Origin: Nemertoderma westbladi
Lineage: Eukaryota > Xenacoelomorpha > Nemertodermatida > Nemertodermatidae
NCBI GenBank assembly: GCA_032718475.1
Contig: JAUCBJ010007439.1
Coordinates: 1-27,733, forward strand
Reading direction: 5' to 3'
Length of the DNA stretch: 27,733 bases
The translations under genes and the position numbers were made by a program. Shown piece after piece: positions 9,747 to 18,500 of this stretch (position 1 is the stretch's first letter; each line of letters opens with the position of its first letter). The notes under the pieces were generated by a model. That model saw only the letters and a program-made list of their open reading frames with translations, did not search any database and was not told where the DNA came from.

Positions 9747-9760
9747 TCTGGCCCACTGTG
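9747..9760 (-). repeat. right terminal inverted repeat with CACAGTG heptamer
   Basis: Read inward on the minus strand this is CACAGTGGGCCAGA, a perfect match to the left end. After a 12-bp spacer comes TCAAAACTC (9733-9741 on the minus strand), matching the RSS nonamer ACAAAAACC at 6 of 9 positions. The duplicated CTCTG follows at 9761-9765. Confidence 0.7.
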
Positions 9761-9765
9761 CTCTG
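9761..9765 (+). repeat. right 5-bp target-site duplication (CTCTG)
   Basis: Matches the CTCTG at 5011-5015 on the other side of the element. Confidence 0.7.
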
Positions 9766-10286
9766 TCCAGGACAGGACAGAGGAGTTGCTGTATAAATAA
9801 ATGTAAAAATGACATAAATTATGTTATAAGTTAGCTTATATATTTATGGTGGCGTTTGGAGCCATGTTATACAGTAATAATATAGCTAGGCCCTACTGGT
9901 TATTAATAGCTATACCCCGCCCACCGGTAGGTAATGCAGGAGGCCTATCTGGCTGTCAGGCAAATTTCCACCTATTGTTTACGTGGTATCCAATGACGGC
10001 GTTAAGTTATGTCCCGTTAGTGGACATTACTTAACGTTGTCATGCGTCGTAACGGAAACAATAACACCAAATACAATACTCTGTACAGGCCAATACAATG
10101 CTGTAATGTCCTCTAAAGTTGTAAAGTGCTAAATAACAACTCGCTGTTAATACTAACGGCGTTGAGTAATGTTATAATTTTGGAATAAAATATTATTACA
10201 TAAATTTTCGAACCTTTATAATCTGTACGTAAACACCATAGAATAATATTGGTAATGATTCCCTATGTAAAACTAAGACAATAGAT
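9766..10286. other. intergenic DNA, no gene seen
   Basis: No ORF with protein-like character. A GC-richer patch near 9885-10020 includes TAGGCCCTA and a CCCCGCCCA box, but nothing identifies it as a promoter of a nearby gene. Confidence 0.5.
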
Positions 10287-10464
10287 TAGCCGTAACGCGA
10301 TAAATTAGCCGTAACGCGACTTTTAGAGTAGCCGTAACGCGACAATTAGCGTATCTTTTTTGAGTAGCCGTACCGGCGTACCGCGACTTTCAAAGTCGCG
10401 TTACGGCTACTCTGACAATTAGCCGTAACGAGACTTTCCATAACGCGACATTAGCCGTACCGCC
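10287..10464. repeat. array of CpG-rich 15-bp motif TAGCCGTAACGCGAC
   Basis: Direct copies occur at 10287, 10306, 10329 and 10420. Partial or variant copies lie at about 10365, 10441 and 10452, and one inverted copy (GTCGCGTTACGGCTA) at 10395-10409. The inverted copy joins its neighbour in a tight hairpin, CGCGACTTT-C-AAAGTCGCG. Spacing is irregular (19-23 bp among the first copies), unlike a simple tandem repeat, and the motif is strongly CpG-rich against an AT-rich background. Confidence 0.9.
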
Positions 10465-11420
10465 ACTGCGCCATACAAATACAGTTATAGTAAATCATGT
10501 TATTTATTAAAAAAAGCGAGTTGTTTTAACAATTCTTCTTTCGCTTTGGTTTCCACGTTTTCTAGTTTCCTTGGTAACCAATCGTAAATGTTTAGAGCAC
10601 TTCGGTTGCGACTCCTGTCAAAAGTTCCAATATCCGTCTAAAGAAATAATGGGCTTTCAAAGTGTGATAATTTTCTATTTTACGCGATATGTAAAAAAAA
10701 ATGGCAAGTAAAATAATTCAAAATGGTCTGTTTCGAAATAAAAAAAAATAATTAAATATAAATTATAGCAACTTGGATGAGTAATTCCTGGATAGATATT
10801 TTTACAGAACAAAAGGGAAAAAACACACCTAAATACACCACGAACATAGCAGTAATTAAAATCAGCACCAAAAAAATAGCACACTGGGAAAAGGACCGGC
10901 TGAATTTATTAAACTGTAAGAAGTCAATTATATTTTTTAATAATATGACTGTATTCCACACCCTCTAAGATAAATTACTTTTCGTTATCCTGTAACCATA
11001 GAGAATTATCTTCCTCTACTGTCACACCAGAGCAGTACAGTGCGGTACCTGTATGGTTGGTAACCGGTAATACGGTAAATGCTATCACCCAAGGAAGTAG
11101 TAAATACTGTAGAATGAATAGAATGAGAATGAAGTAGAATCGAATAGAATAAGAATGAAATAATTCGTGAATATTATAGAGAACGTATTTATGTGTATTT
11201 AGGCCCACATACTAAAAAGATATCTCCATGTCCGATACGAGCAGACGGGCCACGGTATGAGTAAGAGAGGAGAGCGCTACTAAAAATTCCGAGAATACAG
11301 AGGAAGACTTACTGTAGACTGTAGTAGGCCTAGTGTGGAGTTGTTTAATACTCCATCCCATCATACTTTGGCATTGAAACTGTTGGATGCTCTGGTTATA
11401 AGGGGGATTGTTTCGACGAA
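10465..11420. other. intergenic DNA, no gene seen
   Basis: AT-rich DNA with small open frames on both strands lacking protein character. A GAATAGAATGAGAATGAA-like short repeat lies at about 11113-11160. Confidence 0.5.
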
Positions 11421-11422
11421 TA

Positions 11423-11447
11423 CCATTCAGGCAAACGCCCTGAATGG
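11423..11447. repeat. short hairpin, 9-bp stem
   Basis: CCATTCAGG at 11423-11431 pairs perfectly with CCTGAATGG at 11439-11447 across a 7-nt loop. A GGGGATTG word flanks each side. It could be structural debris of a small transposon. Confidence 0.6.
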
Positions 11448-11822
11448 GGGGATTGTAATGGATGAGTTTAGTTCCAGAGTTTGCGATTGCTGATCCCCGA
11501 TCAGCCCATACTCCCACATACAATTATCTTATTGTATGTAGCAAGTTGTAGACCAGACCTATAGGTTCAGTAGACATACAGTCTCTCTCTAATGTTAAGG
11601 TAAAGGGTCTTCTTCTTCTCTACTGCCTATGCCATATACCACCCACACCGGACTGTACTACTGGTGTGACAGTAGGAATACAATTCTCCATGGCTACAAG
11701 ATAACGAAAGGTAATATATTTTAGAGGGTGTAGAATAAAGAATACAGCCATTTAATTAAAAAATTTAATTGACTTAAATCTTACAGTTTTATGAATTTAG
11801 ACAGTCAATTTCGAGGTGTGCT
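11448..11822. other. intergenic DNA downstream of the TPR gene
   Basis: No gene or clear repeat is visible. It lies beyond the likely polyadenylation signal of the minus-strand TPR gene. Confidence 0.5.
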
Positions 11823-11823
11823 A

Positions 11824-11829
11824 TTTATT
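11824..11829 (-). terminator. candidate polyadenylation signal AATAAA
   Basis: AATAAA on the minus strand begins 111 nt downstream of the end of the TPR gene stop codon, a plausible position for its 3'-end processing signal. The hexamer is common in AT-rich DNA, so this is only positional evidence. Confidence 0.45.
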
Positions 11830-11940
11830 TTGTGCTGATTTTAATTTCTGCTGTGTTCGCCTATGTTCGCGGTGTATTTTACAGTAGTATGTTTTACTAC
11901 TGTATGTCCTTGTGTGTTCCCTTGTGTTCTGTAAAAAGAA

Positions 11941-14373
11941 CTATCCGTAATCCCTGTGGTTGACATAACGTCTTACCTTCAGTGCTTGATGAACTTTCAT
12001 TATATCCAATTTCATCGCATCAATCCAATCTTTGGCGGCTCTTACAATGTCACCTTTAACATGGTACCAGTAGGAAGCACGTTGACTGAGTATGTTAATT
12101 ACTTTCGATTCATCATCCGCATATTTCGTGAGCATTGCCTGAAGTCGGGGCAGTGGATCATTTGAGTTATTGGCATAATAGCTAAACCTAACCAAGTCGC
12201 AATCGGCACCAAAGATATTCAAATTTGAAGCTTTTTCCAAATAATTAAATGCCTTACGATAATTTCTGTTTTTAGCAAAGAATTTTCCTGCTTTGTGATT
12301 TACCATGGCATGGTCTGGAGATAATTGAGTGGCTTTGTCATGACACTGACCAGCAAGAGTTAATTCCTTAAAGGGATGAGGCAAGCGCGAGAATCCGTCG
12401 CCACAACGTGACAACACATTCGCAACATTGGGATTCTCTTCCATAGCTTCTTTCAACAAATCAGATGCACGTCTGAGAAGTGTTTCATCGGAATTATGTT
12501 CAAATCTAAACATTATGATTGATTTATCAATCAAACTTGTAGCAAAAAGAGATTTGATACCATAAAAATCAACTCCGCCTTCACAAAGATCAAAATATTT
12601 GTTAAAACAATCTATTTCTTCATTCATGTCATCAGAATTGACACAATCACACGCGTTTCTTCGTATTCTGGCCATTACTTTAGCTTTATAGGACCACCAC
12701 AATGCATATTCCCCATACAGTTCGATAGCCAAGTTGATATGTTTAAAAGCTAAATTAAATACTTTTGGTCCGAATTCCAAATAAAAATTAGCTGCCATTC
12801 CCTGGACGGCCGATTTCGCAATGTTATTAAGATCTTCATAACTGCCAGCTTTCTCCAATATTCCTCGAATCTCATCATCGAGTTTGTTACCTGCAATGCG
12901 ATAAAGTAAATATGCTTTATCACATTGGAATACATAAGCATATCCTTTGATAATATCAACTTCAGTATGATCGTCAAGGGGTGATTTTAAATGATGCAAC
13001 AATTCCTCACATTCATAAAGATATGCTTGGGAAGTTTCAAAGTCGTCAAGTTCAAAGTAGGCTGTAGATAATATCAATGAAGTCTTGAATTCTCCAAGTT
13101 GGGTTCGGTACTCCAACAAAGAATTCAAATTTGCATCACCTTTTATAATAAGATTTTTAATATTTTTAGCAATGTGTTCCTTATCAAATGTACACCTTTC
13201 ATGCCATTTAGATATGCATTCGATATCATTGAAAATATCAATATCACTACCACCATCTTCATTCTCTACAAGAGATGAATGCAACATTCCTTTTGTAAAG
13301 TTAGGAGAAGTTTGGCTGGAAGGTTCTTGAATGACACTATAAGTAAAGCTGGGAGTTTCAGTACTCGGACTTTCAATCGTTGTTGGTATATCAACCAGTG
13401 GTGGGTCATTTGTTTCCAGGGAACCATACCCAATTGCAATAGCACTATTTCTATCACCATGACTCTGTCTTTTTTGAATATGTTGCAAATTTTCATTTAT
13501 ATCACCAGTTAATGATTCCTTAGCTAATTGTAATGATCCTGTATACGCAGGAATTAGTTTTAATTCCTCACTTTTTGATATATATATTTGCATTTTACCA
13601 ACAATGATTTCATTCAAGACTTCAGGATCACTACAAATTTTAGTATCTGATTTAAAATCTGTAGATAATCTTGTTACAGAGTTTAAACCATGTTTAATGG
13701 GTGATAAACATAATATTCCATTATTATATACGCTTTCATGATTATCTTCTATAATTGATAACTCTTGGGTTTCTTCTATCAACAATTTGGAAACCATGCG
13801 GACATTATCAGCAGTCTCAAAATCTATACAGCAATGTGAACATACTTGTGGAAGACCTTCGCATCCACCATATTCAGGTTGCCTATCACTTGTTTGTTGT
13901 GGAGATTCACATCTTTGGATCTCATCTTGACTATAATGTGGTTGTTGGGGAGATTCCAAGCCATTGTTTAGGTTTATAAGTTGACTATCATGTGGTAGTT
14001 GAGGAGTTTCAGATACTGATTGTATGCATTGAATATGTTCAGTGGGAAACAAACAAATCATTTCATTAGGCTTACAGGTGGCTTCTTCTAATGAAGATCC
14101 AGTATTTTGATTATCCACCTGTATTTCTCTAACCATGATGCGTACGTTATCAACTGATCCGAAAAATCCACAACACATGCCACATACTTCTCGAGGATGT
14201 TTTTCAACATCTCTGGTTGTCTCTAAAGAGTGCAAGGATGAACTAAGAAGTGGAGTTGATCTAGTAGTATTATCAGTATCAGGTGAGGCTCTAGAATCGG
14301 CTTTCAGGATATTTTTAATACCTTCACACAAACGATTTTCCTCTGCCCGAGTTAATTTATAAGCCATTATCAT
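11941..14373 (-). CDS. 810-residue TPR-array protein with duplicated Cys/His module
   Basis: A single uninterrupted frame starts at an ATG at 14373-14371, with a second in-frame ATG two codons later. The N-terminal half holds a duplicated unit: C64-x2-CC then C107-x5-H113, and C178-x2-CC then C222-x5-H228. Both copies share a DNVR segment after the CxxCC and a CL-x-P-x-x-H end. Between them are three short Pro/Gln-rich repeats (ETPQLPHDSQ, ESPQQPHYSQ, ESPQQTSDRQ). A Ser/Thr-rich linker follows at about 310-370. Residues 425-790 are helical with TPR-type spacing, clearest at about 690-720 (A-x2-NHKAGKFFAKNRNYRKAFNYLEKA) and 757-790. TPR arrays bind peptides or, in the IFIT family, RNA. The general look of the C-terminal half recalls IFIT-like proteins, but I see no decisive signature. 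The absence of introns over 2.4 kb could mean a retroposed or rapidly duplicating gene. No signal peptide or membrane segment is seen, so it is likely cytosolic or nuclear. Confidence 0.85.
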   Translation of the reverse strand: MIMAYKLTRAEENRLCEGIKNILKADSRASPDTDNTTRSTPLLSSSLHSLETTRDVEKHPREVCGMCCGFFGSVDNVRIMVREIQVDNQNTGSSLEEATCKPNEMICLFPTEHIQCIQSVSETPQLPHDSQLINLNNGLESPQQPHYSQDEIQRCESPQQTSDRQPEYGGCEGLPQVCSHCCIDFETADNVRMVSKLLIEETQELSIIEDNHESVYNNGILCLSPIKHGLNSVTRLSTDFKSDTKICSDPEVLNEIIVGKMQIYISKSEELKLIPAYTGSLQLAKESLTGDINENLQHIQKRQSHGDRNSAIAIGYGSLETNDPPLVDIPTTIESPSTETPSFTYSVIQEPSSQTSPNFTKGMLHSSLVENEDGGSDIDIFNDIECISKWHERCTFDKEHIAKNIKNLIIKGDANLNSLLEYRTQLGEFKTSLILSTAYFELDDFETSQAYLYECEELLHHLKSPLDDHTEVDIIKGYAYVFQCDKAYLLYRIAGNKLDDEIRGILEKAGSYEDLNNIAKSAVQGMAANFYLEFGPKVFNLAFKHINLAIELYGEYALWWSYKAKVMARIRRNACDCVNSDDMNEEIDCFNKYFDLCEGGVDFYGIKSLFATSLIDKSIIMFRFEHNSDETLLRRASDLLKEAMEENPNVANVLSRCGDGFSRLPHPFKELTLAGQCHDKATQLSPDHAMVNHKAGKFFAKNRNYRKAFNYLEKASNLNIFGADCDLVRFSYYANNSNDPLPRLQAMLTKYADDESKVINILSQRASYWYHVKGDIVRAAKDWIDAMKLDIMKVHQALKVRRYVNHRDYG

Positions 14374-14561
14374 ATAGGGCCTAGAGTATATATAATATTA
14401 TTTTGATGTAAAAGAGTGCGGGAACACTAACAAATATTATATTTATTAAATTAATCAAAGTAAAAACATTTGTTACATGATGTCAACTTATCAGCGTTTT
14501 GGCAATATCCTCTTAACCAATCAAATATGAGGCGCCGTTCACGTCAAAATATATACATGAT

Positions 14562-14712
14562 CTCGGTCCGAGTTCTCAGTCCGAATTTTGATCCAGGTTC
14601 TCGGTCCGAGTCTATTGATTTGTTATGTAAATTCTCGGTTCGAGAATTTGTATTGATTTCTTATGTAAATTTTCGGTCCAAGAATTATCAGACTGAGAAT
14701 TCTCAGTACGAG
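14562..14712. promoter_or_regulatory. array of palindromic CTCGGTCCGAG boxes upstream of the TPR gene
   Basis: Seven copies or variants occur at 14562, 14575, 14600, 14634, 14672, 14688 (core only) and 14702. The consensus CTCGG-T-CCGAG is a perfect 5+5 palindrome. The array lies 189-339 bp upstream of the TPR gene start. Clustered palindromic sites can bind dimeric transcription factors, but they could also be repeat-derived. The regulatory role is inferred from position and symmetry only. Confidence 0.5.
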
Positions 14713-15151
14713 TTATACTGTATATATGAATTTCCTACAGTAAACTGTTTTATCTTATATCGTTTATATAAACGGACCAATCCTGCACCTGTATTTCCTG
14801 CAATTCAATTAAATGTGCGTTTTATAACCTCTAGAAGTCAGTATGTCAGTGGCCTACTGTAATAGGTTACAGTACCAACCTGCAGACCTGTATGAGTGAG
14901 GGAGACTTGACTTTAGGGGAGACTTGATTTTTTTTAATAACTAAAAAACTATTGTAAACTATTTAACAATACCCCACATGTCGGCTACACCCGCGCAACA
15001 ATGTTTTATTACCTTTTGGTTATTTTTTGTTTTATTGTCAATAAACGTTTTCTGGGTTCAAAAGTAAATTTTTGCCCTTTACAACGAATGAAAATTCGCA
15101 TCCTTATTCTACTGTATGTTAATTGTAATTCACAACATGTGTTGCGCTGTT
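14713..15151. other. intergenic DNA, no gene seen
   Basis: No gene found. GGGAGACTTGA occurs at about 14896 and GGGGAGACTTGA at about 14917. A GTGAGGGAGACTTGA word recurs at about 19042 beyond the LINE, suggesting that an older repeat was split by the LINE insertion. Confidence 0.45.
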
Positions 15152-15162
15152 GACTAATTATT
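15152..15162 (+). repeat. left 11-bp target-site duplication of the LINE
   Basis: GACTAATTATT, repeated exactly at 18926-18936 on the far side of the element. Confidence 0.88.
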
Positions 15163-15329
15163 CAGGTCAGGTCAGGTATTCTAGGTCATTGATCAAGAAA
15201 ACTTGCCACCTCCATGCAGCATAAAGGAGGTGCCACCTGTAGCTGCATAGACCCTCTTACTAGGGGAAATCTGGTCCTGTAACTAGGACCCCCTTCGTTC
15301 TGGGATAAGGACGCCCTTGGTCCTGGATT

Positions 15330-15566
15330 AAGGACCCATATACTTGGCTGCAGGGGTATATGGCCTGACCAGGCAGATGGTGATCTACCAATGGCTGGTC
15401 AGGAGTAGAGTGTTCTCATGTCCACTCTGAGAGCACTTCACTGCGACCTGCACCTGGCAGCAAGGGTACAGGGCATGACCCAGCAGATGAGCTGCAACAG
15501 CCAATGGTGGGTCATGTGCGCCAGAGTAGATATGGGTGATGGGCCTCATATCTGACTCCATTGCGA
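15330..15566 (+). promoter_or_regulatory. LINE 5' UTR with two ~119-bp repeat units
   Basis: Two diverged direct units end in CACTGCGACC (15440) and CATTGCGACA (15559), 119 bp apart. Both share GGCTGCAGGGGTA/GGCAGCAAGGGTA, GGCCTGACCAGGCAGATG/GGCATGACCCAGCAGATG and CCAATGG-TGGTCA-type blocks in order. Repeated 5' UTR units often carry internal promoter activity in LINEs. That function is inferred here. Confidence 0.6.
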
Positions 15567-15581
15567 CACCCACCCTGTGGA

Positions 15582-18500
15582 ATGGCAAACCAGGGTGTGG
15601 TATTTGCCCCGAGAGCTGACTCGGCAAAAAAGCACCCCCCAACCCCCACTATGGATTACATTAGCAATGCGGAGGTCCGGCCACTAGAGGCCAGTGGAAT
15701 TACCGGACACAATCGGCCTCACAGGCGTCAGTTAACTCCTGACCGGCTGCCTGTCTCACCCCCTACTGGAGAGAGAGCAGCCAACAATTCTTTGAGTCCC
15801 TTTCCTGATGACCTTTCTGGCCCAAACCCTGGGTCACCAGGAAGGCCAGATTGTGATGGGGAGAGGGATTCTGGAGTTGGAGGCTACTCTCATGTTCCAC
15901 CCCGACCAACAAAGCCATTGGTGAATCTGAGGCAAGTCACAAGACTAGCCTCAGTAAACACCCTAACACTCGGGTCCCCAATGCGACAAGGTGAGCTGAC
16001 TGCCTTGGCAGATAAGCTTTCTCTTAGCGCAGTGGGTGTTCAAGAGCACCGAATGCAGACTGGACAGACTGATGAGGTTCTGATTAAGGACATGGGGGGT
16101 GGTTGGCGACTCGCCCTCGCGTCAGCAGATGATAGTGGCAATGGTGGAATTGGTCTATTGATGAATCCAACTGCACATGCAGCATTGGACAAAATAGACC
16201 AAATCTCTAACCGCATCATCCGTTGCCACTTCTCATGTTCTGGAAGACTGGCTAAGAAGTTTCCTAAGGTGGTTCTGATTGTGTGCTACTCTCCAACTAG
16301 TGTTGCCCCTGTAGAGGAGGTGGAAAATTTCTACCACAATCTACAAGCAGCTACTGATGGAGTGGATCAGCATGCATTCTTAACATTCCTGGGAGACTTT
16401 AATGCAAGTCTGCATCAATCACCGACATCACCCTGGGTCTATAGCAATAGTGTTAACCGAAATTCTGTCCATCTTCAGGATTTTATCTCTGGAAATGGAT
16501 TGTTTTCGGCTGGAACCCAGTTCAAGAAGCGAACTGGAAAGCTATGGACTCATAGTGGACCCAGTGGTCACAAGTCCCAGATAGACCATATTCTGTTTCG
16601 TAGGAAATACAGGAGCTCTATACAAGACTGTAATGCATTTACACTTCGACCCTTCTCCAGTGATCACCGCCTTATTGTGGCCAAGGTAAGACTTAGTCTG
16701 CGTGCTAGCAGAACAACGAAATCTGCCTTGCCACGGCATGACTGGTCCTCTCTGTTGCAACAGCCAAGTGTGAGATCCAGCTTCACACTACAGCTGAGCA
16801 ACAGGTATGAGGCTCTTGCCTCTGAGGCGGCAGATCACTGTGAGGGCTATACTGCCTTTACAGAAGCAGTTAAGTTAGCAGCTGCAGAAACAGTTCCTGT
16901 ATACCCTCGAAACAGGAAAAGGGCCCCCTGGACTGACAACAAAATTCAGAAGTGCCGAAATGACCTTCATAAGGCGCAGAAAGAGTCCCGACTCAAACAG
17001 ACTACAGCGGCCAAGAATGCAGTTAAAGCTGCATCTAGGTCCCTGAACAGGCAGTACTCTGTTAATCTACAGGAGCTAATAAACCAACAGGTTGATGCCA
17101 TCAATGATGCTGACGACAGCAGGCAATCATCCCAGGCATGGAAATCGATCAATCTGCTTACTGGGCGGAAAAGCCAACCAACCACCAAGGTTAAGGCTGA
17201 ATCACCAGCCGATCGCCTCAATGGTTGGAAAGCCCACTTTGAAAAGCTCCTCAATAATGACAGGGTATTGCCTGATAACTTTATAGAAGTAAAAGTGTCT
17301 GAGTCTGTACTCCCAGATATTCCCATTGGCGATATCTCCTTTGCAGAAGTGAATGCTGCTGCAAAGAGCATTAAGACCAATCGTGCCAGTGGAGTAGATG
17401 GTGTTCCCCCTGAGGTCTTTAAAATACCTGAGTGTTTAAAGCTCATCTATCCCATCATAGTAGACATGTACCGTACAACAAGAGTCCCACAAGAAATGAA
17501 AACAAATAAGTTGGTGCCAGTTCCCAAGAAAGGCAACCTAACACTCTATGGTTCTTTTCGGGGAATCTCATTGATCTCGATTGCTGCAAAACTATACAAT
17601 AGAATTCTATTAAATCGCATCAGGGATCCCATTGAGAGACTGCTACGTGGAAATCAGAATGGGTTCCGTAAAGGTCGTGGGACCATGGAGCCCATTTTGG
17701 CACTTAGAAGGATAATTGAAGAGTTATCAAAAAAGAAAGACAGGCATCTGGCTGTTATCTTTGTTGACTTCTTCAAGGCCTTTGATTCAGTCTCTCGCTC
17801 ACGTATGTTCAGCATACTTTCATTATATGGGATTCCTGATGAAATTATTGCAGCAATCAGATCAGTATACGATGGTTCAACAACATTTGTGTCTACTGTT
17901 GACGGTGACACAGAACCATTTGAAGTGTTATGGGGCGTCCTCCAAGGAGACACACTTGCACCATTCTTGTTCATTATTGTGGTTGACTATGTTCTACGCA
18001 TGTCCTTAGATCATCATAATGATGATGGGGTGATGATAACTCCACCTACTGGCTCCAGAAGTCGAGGAAATCCTGCCAAGTACCTAACTGATCTAGACTT
18101 TGCTGATGACTTAGGAGTACTCTCAGAATCATTAGAGGGAGCCCAGCGGCTCCTCAGCTCATTAGAACATGCTGCTTCTAGTGTTGGTCTTTTTATTAAC
18201 TCCAGAAAGACCAAAATTCTGACAGTTAACTTTGAAAGTCCTCAGCAAGTCTCTGATCGGATGAGCATAAGCTCAAAGGATGGTATGCTTGAGCATGTGG
18301 ACGACTTCTGTTACCTGGGATCATGGATCCGGAAGTCAGGTGAGGACCTTCGAATACGTAAGGGAAAGGCATGGGCAGCCTTGAATAGGCTTTCCAGGAT
18401 TTGGAAGTCACCTAGAATTAATCGGAAACTTAAGGTCCGATTATTTAGAGCAGCAGTAGTTCCAGTACTCCTCTACGGGAGTCCATGCTGGGCTCTAACT

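Larger units (their letters stand above)
5016..9760 (-). mobile_element. RAG1/Transib-superfamily DNA transposon, decayed copy
   Basis: A 4745-bp element bounded by perfect 14-bp inverted termini, CACAGTGGGCCAGA at 5016-5029 and its complement at 9747-9760, each abutted by CTCTG. Inside, on the minus strand, is a broken transposase (8587-6529) whose catalytic and zinc-binding layout matches RAG1. The left part is filled by a 154-bp satellite and a 92-bp repeat, and the right part by an imperfect ~140-bp duplication and A/T-rich DNA. No kelch-like RAG2 companion ORF is visible in either strand. What is seen: termini, duplication and ORF fragments. Known: Transib and ProtoRAG elements have CAC-headed termini and 5-bp duplications. 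Inferred: the termini and the transposase belong to one insertion. Confidence 0.75.

Noticed and set aside
5016-9760. A RAG2-like (kelch) companion gene inside the RAG1-like element
   Set aside because: No open frame outside the transposase has kelch-type repeats or protein-like composition. The remaining space is satellite and A/T-rich DNA.
9480-9815. 111-codon minus-strand open frame
   Set aside because: Phe/Lys-rich translation of AAATTTT low-complexity DNA at the end of the transposon.
11212-11523. 103-codon minus-strand open frame
   Set aside because: It contains a 9-bp hairpin and repeated GGGGATTG words and has no recognisable domain. It is more likely transposon debris than a gene.
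14470-14862. 130-codon plus-strand open frame
   Set aside because: It runs through the CTCGGTCCGAG palindrome array. Its openness comes from the repeated units, and it has no family resemblance.
16967-17446. 159-codon minus-strand open frame
   Set aside because: Antisense shadow of the LINE polymerase ORF.
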